A DNA stretch of 64,000 nt from Cyanodermella asteris (GCA_900618795.1 UYJD01000002.1:2727294-2791293); one strand, 5' to 3'. Positions 41,330-54,984 are shown, counted from the stretch's first letter. Notes: generated from the sequence alone by a model not told the origin. Numbers and translations are program-made.

Positions 41330-43738
41330 TCACCTCGCCTCCCTCTCCTGCCGTCCCCGAATCCACTCCCCAACTTCAAACGCAACCCGTCTCAAAACCT
41401 GCTCACTGACCTCGCCCACCTTATCAACCCTGACAACCACACACCTACACTCCTCCAGCCTGACCTCCACGTTCTGTTTCTTTCCCATCTCTCCAGCTCC
41501 AGCTCCTCCTCCTCCAGTCCGTTGTTGTCCTCCGCCACTCATCAAGTTACCACTGTTGTTGTTCCCGCCTGCCGTCTGCGGGACAGGACTACTCGCCATG
41601 CCATCGACGTCTTCGGGCCCCCGGATCGCAATGGTCACATCCGGACCCACGGTACCACGCCAGAGTGCAGCGACCCAACGCCAGTGATCGAGAGGCGAGT
41701 ATTCGTCCGTAATGGGCACTTTGCACGCTGCGCGGTCGGTGGCGGTGAGTTGGTAATTCGGCACCAACGCAATGGGAATCGGATGGGGTGTACTCTCGGG
41801 CGGAGCAGGTGAAGAAGCAGCACGAACAAGCTGCTCCACGGGGGAAGTCTCCACATCCATCTCCACATCGTCACCGGCCTTCCGCTTCGAACGACGCGCC
41901 TCCGGCTTCGCAGTAATCGTCTTGGGGCTCACCGGACTCATCAACATCTCGCTATCGGCCCCCACATCCGGGACCGTGGTGACGTATTTCCCAATTTCCT
42001 TGCTGACGGCATGCCAATGCTCCATCAACTTCAACACATCATCATTCTGTGCTTCGCGACCGTAGTGTTCCAAGACGGATGGCTCGAAGGCACGGGTGAT
42101 GTGTTCGCCATTTCGGGTCAGGTCATCCCGGATGGCGTTTGCGATGAGTTCGCCCGCTGCACGGTCTTCGCCGTATTCGATTGAGAGGATGGCGCCGCGG
42201 ACAGGGAAGGGGCCGGAGGGGGGAGTGGGGTTCTGCAGGGGGAGGGAAATGCGTTGGAGGGTGCGGATTTTGTGGAGGGGCTTGATTGACATGACCATAG
42301 CGGCGACGGAGGCGGCTGCTAGAGAAGCGGAGTCTGGGTCTGAGCTATTGATTCCTGGCTTGTAGATTTTTAGGGGGGCGAGGGTTAGGTTGTTGTCTTG
42401 GCGAGGACCTGGGTTGCTTTGCATGCTGTGGGAGTGACGGTGTCCAGAGGGGGCGGGTCCGACTGTGAATCCAGGAGATACCTTCATGAAATCTGGACGG
42501 GGCAGTCGGTCATTGCCGGGATGGCTAGACTGGAGACTCGCACTCTGTGTCATTGGGCGGTTGGCATGGCGTGCGTTGTTGCCGAACAGGTCGCCATTTG
42601 GACTCTCGTAGCGACGACGCTTGGCCTCTGGACTGAGCGGATAGTCGTTTGGAGACACACGATCAAACTGACGAACAGCGTGTCCTGTTGGCATCTGTCT
42701 CTGAATGAAATTCGGGTATATCGGGCTCATAGACATGTAGTTTCCTCCGGGAATGCCATACGGGGTGCGCGGTGGCATCATCACCGACTGTGGCTGAGGA
42801 TAGTGATGCGACATTGGCGACTCGGAAGGTGCAATGGGGCCCGGAGCACGAAAGCTCGGAGAGGGAGCATGAGTGGGAGTAGCCATACTTTTGCCTCCAC
42901 ACTTTTGACAGCGTGGGCTGGCCTGGCCGGGTTGAAGGTTGGCTGCTGCAGCGGCGGCGATGGAGTTGCGACCCCGTTTAGGTTGGTATCTGTAGTCGGG
43001 ATACTGACGTTGGTGACGAAGTTTCTCCTCCTGTGCGTCAAAGGGAGTTAATTTCGGAATGAGTGATGAGACTGATCCAAATCAGCTCGAACGTACCTCT
43101 GCGAGACTCTTCCAATGAGCTTTGACTTCTGCTGAAGACCTCCTCCACTGATCGCCGATAATTTTTGAGATTTCGGGGTTGGCAAGACCTGGATTCTCGT
43201 TGACGACTTTGGCTTGGTGGTGCTGACGATAGAGAATGAAAGCTAGTCAATGTCAGTGGCTGAAAGAATGTTTGAGGTAAGTGACTTGGCAGTGGGACAT
43301 ACCGTTTCGTGGTCTTGGAACCTTTGGATCAGGTTGGCACAAGCAGATCTGGCTCGGTGACTCAATCGCGTTGGTCGGCATGATAGACAACTGCCTGTCT
43401 CTACCGGGAGCAACCGTCTCGGCTGCCTGGCTGAGCTGGCGTTTTCTCCTGAGAGTGTCCGTGGTGACGGAATTCGTGGATGCTTCAGTGCCCACGGACT
43501 GTTTGTCACTTTCAGGAGATGGCCTGTCTTCTGATGCCCTCGACTCCCTGGTCAAAGGAGAAGGCGAACTGGGGAGCGTAGAACTTGCAGTGGTACGGTG
43601 GTCTTCACCAATCATAGTGATCCTGTGTTCGAGCAAGGCATCTGGCCTCGGGGGGGCCAACGAGGTATATCCCATTCCTGAGTCGGCGGGATCCTCTGCG
43701 AAAGAACGAAGGGGTGGAAGTACTCGAGAGGGAAACAT
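41330..43738 (-). CDS. HMG-box transcription factor (ascomycete MATA_HMG/Ste11 type)
   Basis: Sequence-specific nuclear DNA-binding protein. Coding is complement(join(41330..43030, 43097..43242, 43303..43738)), 760 residues. The single HMG box (about 135-205) is assembled from all three exons: PDPKVPRPRN, then AFILYRQHHQAKVVNENPG and SKIIGDQWRRSSAEVKAHW, then EEKLRHQRQYPDYRYQPKRG. The RPxNAFILYR opening and YPDYxYxPKR close are the mating-type/Ste11-like signature. After the box, a short CQKCGGK motif precedes a long low-complexity region with Pro, Ser and Met. The C-terminal third (LKIYKPGINSSDPDSASLA onward) is more ordered and probably fungus-specific. Relatives control sexual development in other ascomycetes; this role is inferred. 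It is not linked to any mating-type gene here. Confidence 0.87.
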
Positions 43739-45636
43739 CAAGAAAGAAGAAAGCCAAGCAACGCTATATTCAAAGCCAGACCGGGCAACTTTTCTTTGAC
43801 GACAGGGCAGGTGGAACTTGAGAAGGACACTGGAATGCTAGGAAAGAGGAGAGAGCAAAAGGTGCAGAGTCGACCGATGAGTCCTTTTTCGAACTCTGGC
43901 CGCACTCGCATCGTTCGTTTGCGAACCCATGGCGGAGTGGAAGGAAAGAGTCAGCGGGCAGCAGTCTTTGTCTCCCGATGGCGGGTAGCGATTCAGCGCG
44001 TTGTTGGTCTGTTCTTTCAGGACGATATTCTGCAGGATGTCACTCGAACAGCTAGCTCCGGAAGTCCCAGTTGCGTAGAGGAGCGAGAGCAAAAGCAGGC
44101 TCCGAGCAGCGACTTTCTTTGTTGCACGCGGCGGTATTGTTTGAGTTGATGGCTGAAAACGGCATGGTAGGAACAAAAGTGAGACATTCCGCCAATCAAC
44201 AACAACCCTGCGAGAAAGAATGCAGCATACCCAAAACGGCGTATATTCGCATGACGAGGCACATGCGATGGCGAATCGCAGCCAAAAAGGACAGTGGCAT
44301 TAAGGAAAGCTGTTGCTGCTTGCCTGGATCGTGCATGGCTCACTCCGACTCTGGCCCAGCAACGTTGAGGGAGCCCGTAAGCGCTCACAGACCACCACGC
44401 GACAAACAACCAGTCACAGCATGCTAAACATGCTAAAACCGGATATGCAACGAGGTCATCGCCATGCTGTGCCAATGATTCGTCGCGGACGTGATGGTGT
44501 GTGATGCTGCAAGTCTGGACCCGAGACGTCAACGCGCAAGGACACAGGCGTCAGGGTTATCGCAGCTCCATGTCTCCGTGGGGCAGAGCCTCATTCATGC
44601 ACGGTACCATGTCAGCTTTGGCGTGCCCGAGAACGATCATACTTGGGCTCATATTTGCGTGATTGTCTCGGGTGGGCGACTTGTGGATGCCGAAGATTAT
44701 TTCTTGCACAAAGTTGAGCGCGCAAGCGAAAGAAATGGTCTCTATCTCACTCTCCCCGGCTTCAACTTCCGCGCTAGGATCCGCATTTTGCCTCGGGTAC
44801 TTGCACGAGTACACACACTACGTTTGATTGATATTTCTGGCCGAGTGGAAAGTCAGACGAACCCTTGAAGTGATAACGTGGCGTTCGGTTACCGGCGTCA
44901 AAGAGCCGCACCGCTGCTGGTCACATTGCTTCCGGTTGGGAACTTGTCTACCAAGTCGCAGTTCTTATGACGCTGGCGGTGGACGTGGCGCTATTACGTA
45001 TCCATGCATATAATCTGGGTGGAACTAGCAAACTGGTTGGGAGCCCCAGTTTGATTCCCGTCTTGTTTCATGTACTCGTGCCAGGGGAAGACGGAACGGG
45101 GAAGCCTCTAGATCCGAGTCAATCTCGCCGGAAGGCAAGAAATGTGACTGAAGTCCTGCTCATTGCAATGTCAGGTCGTGTTGAGTTGGTGGCTCGAAGC
45201 AATATCCGGACTTGGGAAGAATTCCCGCGTTCTTTCTTCTCCGTCGCTTGCTTCTATGGTCGTGCTTCAGTCCCGACTCTGCGCAAATGTCATCACGAAC
45301 AGGTGCATGGTCGGAGAGAGTTTGCATGCAACACAAGTCTGATTGAAACAAATGCTTGTAGCGCTTAACTGAGTTCTCGAAATCAACCACCTTCCAGAAA
45401 TGCTGATCTCGATCTGGTAGACCATGGGTCTTGTGGTAAGCAGAACGGCAAAACACAGAGCAGCCAAGCGCGCCATCCCTCATGCACTCATGGCATCATG
45501 CAAAATTGGGTCCACAGATTGTAAATGAAAAGGCAGTGTTTAACCAGACACCGCTTCATGCTTCCTCTTGCTGTCTCTTGTATATGCATCTTGTCATGCT
45601 GACGGCCGTAAAGAAATGCTGTTAGAATCACAGCAA
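43739..45636. other. Intergenic 1.9 kb: HMG-factor promoter and utp5 3' side
   Basis: Frames on both strands up to 171 codons exist (for instance 44017-44532, minus) but have Cys-rich random composition and no splice or domain support. The long upstream region suits a regulated developmental gene. That is inference. Confidence 0.45.
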
Positions 45637-48058
45637 TCACCGTCTCTCGACAACCCCGTTTACCTTTCGCGGCTTGGCGTCTTTGTGTTGTGGAAGTGAT
45701 TCAGCATCACTTCCTTCCTCAATGTCGTCCGCAGAGTCCACATCGTCGTGATCGATCTCGTCTTCTGAGCCCTCGTCATCTTCCGTCTCTTCGGCCTCGT
45801 CATCGATATGACCTTCTCCTTCCTCATCATCACCTTCTTCCTCTTCGTCATCCAAATCCATGGTGAGAGGCATGTCTCCCTCTGCGTCATCTTCGTCGGA
45901 GTCAAAGTTGATGTCTTCGGGAGCTGGTCCGGCACCTTCTTCATCGGAGCTTTCGTCTTCTTGGCCTTCGATGTAAATGGCATCCTCTTCTTGCTCTTCT
46001 CTGGCCGCCTGGAGCACACGCGTGCGTTGCTGGTTATGTTTTCGTAGACGCATCTGCGCGTCCAGCATATCAAGTTTGCCTTTCAACATCAGCAGGGCGG
46101 ACAGAGACTGGGCTCTCTCTTGGATGACTTCATGAAGCTCACGGAGCTGTTTCACAACGTTTGACCGACTGACGAGATAGCCACCGTGGGCAATGAGGGT
46201 GTGCTGGATCCAGACTTGCAAGCTTCCGGCACGACCGGGGCGATTATGATAGCGCTCCGCCAACTTCATGACCAAATCACCAGCCAAAGTGCTGTCAAGT
46301 CGCTCAATAGTAGCACGGACAATGTCGAGCTCTTGTGTGTGGAAGCATGTCTCGAGAAGTGCGCGGTCATTCGTTCGAAGAGCTTGTGCAAGGACAGTGC
46401 CAAGTGACATTCCAGACGGCAGAGTCAATGACTTTTCGTTCTGAGGGACAAGAGCGGTTTGGGCTTTTGACGCAAATGCCGAGGAGATGTCGATAGGATC
46501 GGGCGCTTTCGCTCTCAATAGATCTCCGAAAGACGGTTCCTGGCCTGCATCTTCACCGTCTTCCTCTCCACCATCGGAGTCGTTCTTGGCATCATCCATA
46601 TCTTCATCGTCATGGTGAACGCCATTGGTGAGAGGTTTCGCGGTCTCGGCGTCTTCCTCCTCGTCACTCGATTCGTCCTCTGCATCGGAGATGTCAATTG
46701 TCTCTGGTCCATCAACCTCCATCGTGTCGGCATCAACACCTGCCCGAACAATCACCGTGTGCGAATCGTCGACCTGGCCTTTGATGAGGTCAGTGCCGTT
46801 CATCTTAGCGTTTGTAAAACCAGATTCCGACTTTGACTTGTCGATCTGGATATCGCCTTCAATGAGGAGTTTGCCAGTCGCATCGCGCCACGGCAGGCGG
46901 TGAAACGTTGGCGAGGCGCCGCCTTCGACCCAAGCAACAGTAAGATCATCGCCGTCAAAAGACGCGCTGAGAATTGAAACAATTTCTTTGCCTTTGGGGC
47001 GAGTGATTTGCAAAGAACCTGCAGGCTTTTTCGATTTGAGCTTTAGGGACTTCTTATCAGCACCTTTCTTGAAGTGGAAAGGTCTGTCAAAGATATCAAG
47101 AGAGCCGTTTTTGTTGACGGCGACAAGTAGAGGGGCCGACGAGTTTTCCGTGGCAGCGCGAGAAATAGCAACGTGCTCTACAGCTGACGTGGCGACCAAT
47201 GTGCCGCGAATGGCGCCGCTCGTTTCAAGAATCATCATGTTCCTGTCGTCTTCTGATGCACCAAGCACGGCCGAAGGTTCGCTGCTACCATCGTCGACAT
47301 CTAAAACAAGTGAACGGATTGGAGATGAGAAGCCCTGGAGTGTGTTGAAATTTGATGAGGTTGAAGGCTCAAAGGTGTATATGGAGGTGTCCGCAGCGAA
47401 AACGGTGCCGGCGGCTTCCTCGATAAGCTTGGAGGACGATACAGGAGGCGGTAAAGTGATGATCCTACTGAGATTAGTACATGGTGCGAAAATGAGAACG
47501 GCTCACTGACTCTGATGACGATCCATTGTCGAGATTCCACTCTGCCAATGTGCCGTCTCTTCCCAAACTCCATGCTCTTCGCTGATTACCCTGCGCAAAG
47601 CAAATGTCTTGCACACCTTGAGAGTGAGCGTCCTCGAGGACCGCAACCGTCTTCCCTTTCAGCGGCGAGTAAAGCTCTACGATGGTTTCGTTCGCAAATC
47701 CAATTGCGACCACGATGTCCCCTTGATGTGTATCTGCAGACCATCCCTGGGTCTTCCTTTTCTTTGAAGGTGGCTCGGATGCGCCGAAATATCTCCCCCA
47801 GCGCAAGCAGCTGGCCTTCCCCCTGGGCCGCAGGTTGTGTTCGGATGTCAGTCGACCTGTTAGGGTATCATGTACTCGAAGCACCTGGGCCTCCAAACCC
47901 TGTACTACCGAAGCGAATAGATTGAGCTGGAATTGCGACGGGGCGAAAGCATGTTTGAGGATTGCGGAACTGCGAGACTGCGTATTTGTCAACGAAGATG
48001 CGGCAAGATTGCTGGCACCGATCTTGAGCGCAGCACGTGGATTGGTTTTCTTAGTCAT
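45637..48058 (-). CDS. utp5: SSU processome t-UTP subunit Utp5 (WDR43)
   Basis: Nucleolar protein of the t-UTP complex needed for pre-18S processing and rDNA transcription. Coding is complement(join(45637..47467, 47511..48058)), 792 residues. N-terminal WD40-type repeats (about 20-330) are recognisable by VLRVHDTLTGRLTSEHNLRP, DIVVAIGFANETIVELYSP and SQGVQDICF. An acidic linker follows (EDESSDEEEDAE). The Utp12-type C-terminal helical domain (about 510-640) contains LAQALRTNDRALLETCFHT and GDLVMKLAERYHNRPGRAGS. The tail is extremely acidic. The intron is only 43 bases, with a GTCAGT donor and a perfect TACTAAT branch site just before CTCAG. That phase is the only one avoiding a TAG at the exon start. 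Confidence 0.88.
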
Positions 48059-50582
48059 TATGAATAGAGTAAGACGGGATTGATGGTGATGGTCGATAGG
48101 AAATTAGCACAGCCAGGATCACAGCTGAAGACACCGAGGCATGACTCGTAGGAAGTCGGTGGTGAGGTGCAAATGCCGGTGCTGCGCAGGGTGGTGACTG
48201 GAGCTGGCCGTGGCTCTGCTTGAAGGCACTTTTTCTCTTGCAGGAAACTTTTTTTTCTGAGCGTAACGGCTATCGCATGGCTTGAGCTCGAACTCGGGCC
48301 TATTCTGCTTCCGATCATGCCACGCACGTGACCGTGAGATTTTGGTGCACATTCGAAGCTGATGCGCAGCGACAGCTGATTGTTTCCACCATGCGCAAAA
48401 GCTTCAACGTTCACACTATTGACTTGCCAATACTCCTGTCTGAATTTCCTCATCGCAGTCTGCGATTCCGATTTGTTTCTTCCCCCACCCGCTCCCCGCT
48501 TCGAAGGCTGACCTCAACATGAGATCTACGAAAACCCACTTTTTGTCATCGATGCAATGGCCGCAGTGATGATATAATCTGACTGTGAACGTTTTTACCA
48601 CAACATGCTTCCTGGACAGATGTACCCAGACATTGCTTTGTCGACCCCTACGAGATATGCGGGACAACCTTCTTTTCCGAGACGATCCAATTCTTGTACC
48701 AATATTTGCAGTCAATCTATATCGAGGGTGGGCGTTTCTGGATCAGCCTAACAGCCTCTCACACCAGAAAGGGGGCAGGGATGTGGTGCCTATCCTCACG
48801 AAACATTTGCGAATATGGGCCGCGGGAAAGATGATTATTGCCTGCTTGACTTATTTAGGCTCTTCAAGTGAAGGACTCATGACGACTACGAAATCATACA
48901 GCTTGCAACTTTTTGGGCTACAGTCGCGTCACATCAAACAGATGGCTGGCGCCTAAGTGGCAAAACATTGTGAGTGGTGAGCTGCAACACCTGCACCTTC
49001 ACGACACATCATCTTCAATCTCCGATAGGATTCCTCTGAGATCCGTGAGGCCAGAGTCGGGCATGGTCGGATGATGACCGAGCAGGGCGGAAAAGCTTGT
49101 ACCGATGCAAACACCATGGTCAAAGCTTCCGTGCGATAAAGCGGCGAGAGATCGACGCAGCGCAACGGCGAATCACGAGGAGAGCACATCCTGCTATCGA
49201 ACTTCGAAGGAACCTCGATATCGGGAAACCGCTGATGATGAAAATCGTGACACTCTTTGCGCCATGCCAGCAGTTACCTACATCGACATCCTAATTTCCA
49301 GCGCAATGATGCAGCCTAGGCGGTGGTACGGACACGCTGCAAGACATGGCTAGAAGCGCCAAAAGGCGGACAGGTGGCATCTTGAATGACGGCAGCACGG
49401 CAGGGCGCGAGGCTGGAGCTGTGGCTCGACGCACATGAGGCAGCAGCTGGTCTAAACTTCTGCGCGAGCCCTTGCAGCCGTGAGACTGGTGCAGCCAACC
49501 GTGGGACAGCACAGCACTGCAGAGAAGGAAGCGTGTTCGACGGCATGGTCACCCTTGGAAGCGACGACAAGATGGTGTGGGTTCCAAAGTCGAGTAGAAG
49601 ATGTTCGAGGTCGAGCCCCTAAAAGATAGAAAATTGGCTGGCGGTTTGTGCGCTGCAAAAAAGCTCGAAGCTGGCAGCTTAAAGGCAAATTGGCAAGGCA
49701 GGCGCGTTGCCGGAAGAGGCAAAGTGCGGTGAGCTTCTGGGCTTGGGGGCAAGAGGCGGCCGTGCTATTGGTCGGTCGCAGCTGCCGTCGCTGATGGACT
49801 CCCACGGGCGCTATATGTAGGCACACGGGCGCACCTCCTTCTTGTGACCTTTGAAAAACATCGACTCACCCAGCAGCTCTTCCCACCCCGCTCTTTTACG
49901 CGTCTGGCTCGTGTCGCTCCGACGGACTCCCCCGGCCGCTTCATCCCGCGAGCGTCATATACCGCCAGCTGCGCGCGTTTTCCCTTGAACCCGAGGTCTT
50001 CCACCACTCCCCCGATTCACGTCTTTGCCTCGTCCATCATCCTGACTAATCAGCACCCTCACTCAACTCCTCACAGGGTCTGTCTCGTGATTTAGGCCAT
50101 TGCTGCTAGTTCCCGAAACTGCAACTTGCAGCCTCATCCCTCTGCATTCAACAGCCAGTCAGCCCAGCCTCGGCCGGAAGGTTCACCCGAGTGCTTCTCT
50201 TGGCAACGCAGCCTCAGCTTTCCGGTTGAGGCAAAAGTGAAGCTATTCACATAATTACGCATATTCACACGCGGCTGTTGTGCTGCCAGAAGCTTCTGCC
50301 TGCCGGCCCAGATGGTCCTTGTCGATATCTAATCACTGCGCACCTCTCCTTGCGCCGCTAATCTCCGACCCTTAAGACCGTCTCCGCTGTTGCTCTATTT
50401 GTTCGCCTTTGCATAAAACACCGCCGCGCATCTGGCTTGCGCCACTTGCTTCTCGTCACAAGCCTCCCCGACACGATCACCAAACTTCGCTCGTCTCAGT
50501 CACACCTGCTCAATCGCAACGACCAGCTGCCGCGATCACTCCTTGTTTGTGATCGCGCCTCCTTTCTTTGACTCGCGACTGT
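48059..50582. promoter_or_regulatory. Long divergent promoter region of utp5 and bdf1
   Basis: About 2.5 kb, the longest gene-free stretch here. Scattered short frames have no support. The last 700 bases before bdf1 (about 49850-50580) are pyrimidine-rich on the + strand, as is usual for fungal promoters and leaders. Several ATGs lie there and could be upstream ORFs. Confidence 0.5.
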
Positions 50583-53307
50583 ATGACTACGCCAGGCGAA
50601 GGCGATGCGGCCATGTCGTTCGACTCCAAGAGGTGAGTCTTTCTGTCTACCTGCCGATTCTGTCAGCGCATGCATATTGCATTTTTCCTGTGCCTGTGAA
50701 TCCTGTCCTCTTGCGCTTCACGCACTGACACGATATTTTAGTGCGGTAACCAACCAGGGAATCAAAGACCTTTCTATCAAGCCTTCTCTTTCTGATGGCG
50801 TCCCGAATTTGCAGTCAAACGACGTGGCGCATCTGAAGAATCAGGCTTCAGGGATCAACGGCGCTGACTCACCTGTCGACTCCAAACCTCAAGTCGCCGA
50901 TATCAATCTTCCTACGCCAACAGATTCTGCGGTGGATTCTACAACCCCTGCGATCGCGCTCGTGACCAACGGCGCGGCGGCGCCAACCGCAATGGAGGCT
51001 GACGAGGCTGCCGTCCCAGCTGCACCAGAAGACCCAGCTGTGCAGCAGCCTACGTCGGAGTCACGAGATCCCGTCGAGCCTGTGTCTCAGGAGCAAGCTG
51101 CTGAAATTCAGGCCCAGAAGGATGTAGCGAACCCTGTCGACGCTGTCATTGAATCAACTGTTGCTGTTCCGGCGACCGATGCATCAGCGCAGGAAGTAGT
51201 ACCTCCGCGAGCTGAGCCTGCTGCTCCGGCAGCCGCCGTTGATGCAATGGACACTTCGGATGACAAGCCCGTCGAAACAGCAAGAGTTGAGACCGGTGGA
51301 TCTACGCCAGCAGCAGAACTCCCACACCATCCGCATGTTTCAAGCTCCAATGGGGACGTTGTTGACACCCCCGCAGATTCCGAACCAACTCCATCCATTC
51401 CCACATCAGAGCAAGTCAAACCCGAGGTCGCCGCGACGAGTACATCCCTACCTCCACCACAAGACGTTGAGATGAAAGATGCGCCACCTGCATCTCCTGG
51501 AAAGCTATCGCGCAGCCGTGAAGACGACAGTGCAACAGAGGAGCCCGAAGCAAAGCGCATGCGCCCGTCAAGCGCTGCAGGTTCTGCAAACGTGGCAGCA
51601 AGCCCAGTGAATGCCGGTAGTCCCGCTTCCTCAATTCCTGCAGGTGACCGCGATTTCATCTCGTCAATCACGGAGCCCCAACAAAGAGCTTTGCAGACGG
51701 TGATTGCCAACACAAAGCGCAGCACTCATGCTGTTGCATTCGCAAAGCCCGTCGACCCTGTTGCACTCAGTATCCCCCGCTACCCCGAAATCGTCAAAGA
51801 GCCAATGGATCTGGGAACCATCAATGAAAAAGTCAAGAACAGGCAGTACGCAAACGTGCAGGCATTTGTCAGCGATTTCAACCTGATAGTATCCAACTGC
51901 GAGCTGTTCAACGGTCCTAATCACGCCGTCACGCACAACGCACACAAGCTCCGCGACACCTTCGAGAAACAGATGAACAAGGTCCCTGGCGCCGATTTTG
52001 TTGAGCCACCTCCACCAGAGAAGAAGAAGAAAATGACAGCTCCGCGAGTACCTGCCCGACGAGAGTCGCGTGCTATTGCCCAGCCCAAAACCCCCGTCGC
52101 AGCAAGTCCTACGCAGACCTTTGCTCTGAACGCTGACGGTATGCCCCTCATTCGACGAGACAGTGCGGTTGCAGATGGGCGACCGCGACGTGAAATCCAC
52201 CCACCTGCGCCTAAAGACCTCCCATACAGTGCCCGGCCGAAGAAGAAGAAATACCAGGTCGAGCTGCAATTCTGTTCGTCGGTTCTTCACGAACTTGACA
52301 AGGCCAAGTATGCTGCCTTCGCCATCTACTTCAAGCAGCCCGTGGACCCAGTCGCGCTCAACATTCCAACCTATCTTAAGGTGATTAAGAAGCCGATGGA
52401 TCTCTCAACGATGCGGAGGAAGCTTGACAATGGCGTGTATGAGAATGCGAAGGACTTTGAGCAGGACATGCGACTCATCTTCCAGAACTGCTTCAAGTTC
52501 AACAAGCCCGGCGACGTGGTGTACACGTGCGGCAAGCAGCTGGAAGCGGAGTTCGATATCGAATGGGCCAAGAAGGATAGTTACATCAGACAGAAGGCAC
52601 CTGACCCAGCCGCTCACGGCGCTAGTAGCCCGGAGGTGGACAGTGACGAGGAAGAAGATGACGACGAGGAAGAGGAAGAGGATGATGGTAGCGATCAGAT
52701 CGCGAAGCTGCAATCTCAGATTGCAGCGATGAGTGAGCAACTTACGTCGTTGACCAAGAACAAGAAGAAGAAATCGCCGCTTGCTGCTGCCAGCAAGAAG
52801 AAAGGGGGGAAGAAGGAATCCAAGAAGCCATCCAAGAAGCCCGAGAAGAAGACGTCCAAGAAGAAGGGGTCTGTGCCGTATGTCAGCTACGAACAGAAGC
52901 AGGACATTTCCAATAGGATTAACACACTGCCGGAGGGCAGAATGATGCAGGCGCTGGAAATCATCAAGAACAACATGCCGAACCTCAAGGGTGCGGAGAA
53001 TGATGAGCTTGAGCTGGATATTGACGAGCTCCCCAATGAAGTCCTGTACCAGCTCTTGACGTTTGTGAAGAAGTATGCACCCCGACAGGAGGACGATGCG
53101 CCCGAGCGTCGGCAGTCCTATGCACCTTCGGCACCAAGCAAGCCCAAGAAGAACAAGCCAATGGGTGCGACCGAACAGGAGAGGCGCATTGAGGCGCTGC
53201 GTCGCATGCAGAGTGGTGAGGGGCTGGACACTGGTGTTGGCGCAGAGTCTAGCGGCGACGATGATGATGATGATGAAGAATCTGATGCTGAGAGCGAGGA
53301 GGAGTAG
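50583..53307 (+). CDS. bdf1: BET-family double bromodomain protein Bdf1
   Basis: Reader of acetylated histone H4 that helps recruit TFIID and SWR1. Coding is join(50583..50632, 50742..53307), 871 residues. Exon 1 gives MTTPGEGDAAMSFDSK and a split Ser codon. Residues 20-310 are Ala/Pro/Glu-rich and disordered, with a basic patch near KRMRPSS. Bromodomain 1 (about 321-435) has the ZA-loop PVDPVALSIPRYPEIVKEPM and the acetyl-lysine Asn in NCELFN. Bromodomain 2 (about 521-630) has PVDPVALNIPTYLKVIKKPM and Asn in NCFKFN. An acidic/basic spacer and coiled coil follow. The NET domain is at about 728-795 (EQKQDISNRINTLPEGRMMQ). The C-terminus is acidic. Order and length match yeast Bdf1. Confidence 0.95.
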
Positions 53308-54984
53308 ACATAGCACCGTTCCTGTGACGGTGTCGAATCTGTTCCTGGCTTCGATTTGAGCGTGCGCGCCGGGCTTGCATGGTTGGAATGGCGTTGGTGA
53401 TCTGGGCTGAGCGATCTGGTCGATGGTGGCCAGATGCTTCATGAAGGACTCGAACAGACTTAAATGCCATGGTGCGATGTCTGACGGATTTCCGTCGAGA
53501 TGAACATGGCGTCGATGAAGGTGTCGAGACAGCGCGTCCAGCAGATGCATTATACAATAAGAACGTAAAACGATCCATCTGACGCTCCATGCATGTGAAT
53601 CTGCTTGATTCTGTTTGTCGTTGGCGAGCGTAGGTGTTGAAGTGCGTCATGAGCCTCACGTTTTTGTCGATATCCCCGCTCTTTCGCATCCCGATAGCTG
53701 GTCCCGCAATTATCATGACTGGCAGTCGGAAGATGAATGTCGCTCCGTATTGCTCCTCTTGCCGGAATGTCAAGTTCTGGGGTGACTGGCTTGCGTCACG
53801 AACTAGAGAAGCTCGACAGCGTGAGGCTCCCTCGTGCTCAGACCCCGCAGTCATCACGAAGAAGCAGCGAAGCAGGAAGGCTCATTAATGCTGACATGCA
53901 AACGCCACAAGCGCACGCCCCTCGGAACGCAACCTTGAAGTCGACAAAGCTTCACTCACGAGCGGATCGGAGGGGTCGGAGTCGTCAGACAGCGGAGACG
54001 CCAGAAACGCCATGCTTCGTATTGGACATGACCATCAGACCATCGAGTTTTTGCGTTCTGAATCGGGCACAAGGCCGCACGATGTGATTCTGGTCGTATA
54101 GGAAATTGATCATACTGTGCCTGAGGCCCGACTTCGATGTGCCGGTGCGACAGCATCGAAGGAGGACAATCCGTAGAACAGAATTCGTACGGACGAGTAT
54201 GACTGCAAGGGTCGATCAGCTACCCTGGCCGATCCTGCATCCTTCGTTTTGCTTCTTGTGATGTTTGTGGCCGTAAAGAGGTTCGAGGCGTCTGACCCCT
54301 GACGATCCAGAGCCGGATGGGAAAGGCGTCAAGCGATGCAAACCTTCCTCGAGTATGCGAGTTTGTTGCTTATGGAGTCTGCAAGTAGACAGTCGTGTAA
54401 GATACTCGCCGGACTCAAATCATCGTGTTGTCGTGTTGTCAAGTTGTGTAATCGAGTTGGTTGTAGAAAGAGCTGGGTTACCCAAGTGCCGGGTGCCCAA
54501 GCATGTGTGGGTGGGACTTTTTAGCGGGCTCACATGTGCAGTGCAGAACAATCAGGCTTCCGGCTGAATCGGAGCTGCAGAAAGTCCAACGAAACCCGCT
54601 GCTGACTACTAGTTACTAGTACTACTGGCTGCTTGGCGCCGTGTTCGGCTGTCCCAGCTTCACCGACATCCTTCTTTGTCTTCTTCGCCCAACCGTACAC
54701 GGGCATTGACGAGCACGGTGTGTGGCTGAACGTTAGCTTTCGATGGCGCACGAGCTTGGGCAGAAGGCAATACGGTATGTCACCGCGATTAGCTTGGAAG
54801 CGATAGCACATGCCATGCGACGTTACGCATCTTACTTTTTCTGTTGTGATGGAGCTGTGGATCGTGGTGCAGAGTGGTATAAGATCGTCGACGATCCCTC
54901 TCACATATTCTTCCTTCCCTCGGTGCTGCGATCGGTCCCTACATTTTTAGCAACTATCAAAAGTACTCCGTAATACATCTGAGG
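53308..54984. other. Intergenic 1.7 kb: bdf1 3' side and promoter of the secreted protein
   Basis: No supported gene. Frames at 53249-53857 (minus) and 53634-54087 (plus) look random. A TACTAGTTACTAGTACTACTGG stretch near 54605-54627 contains overlapping ACTAGT/GTACTA palindromic pieces but is short. Confidence 0.45.

Noticed and set aside
44017-44532. 171-codon minus-strand frame upstream of the HMG gene
   Set aside because: Cys- and His-rich random composition without a recognisable pattern; better explained as long leader or promoter.
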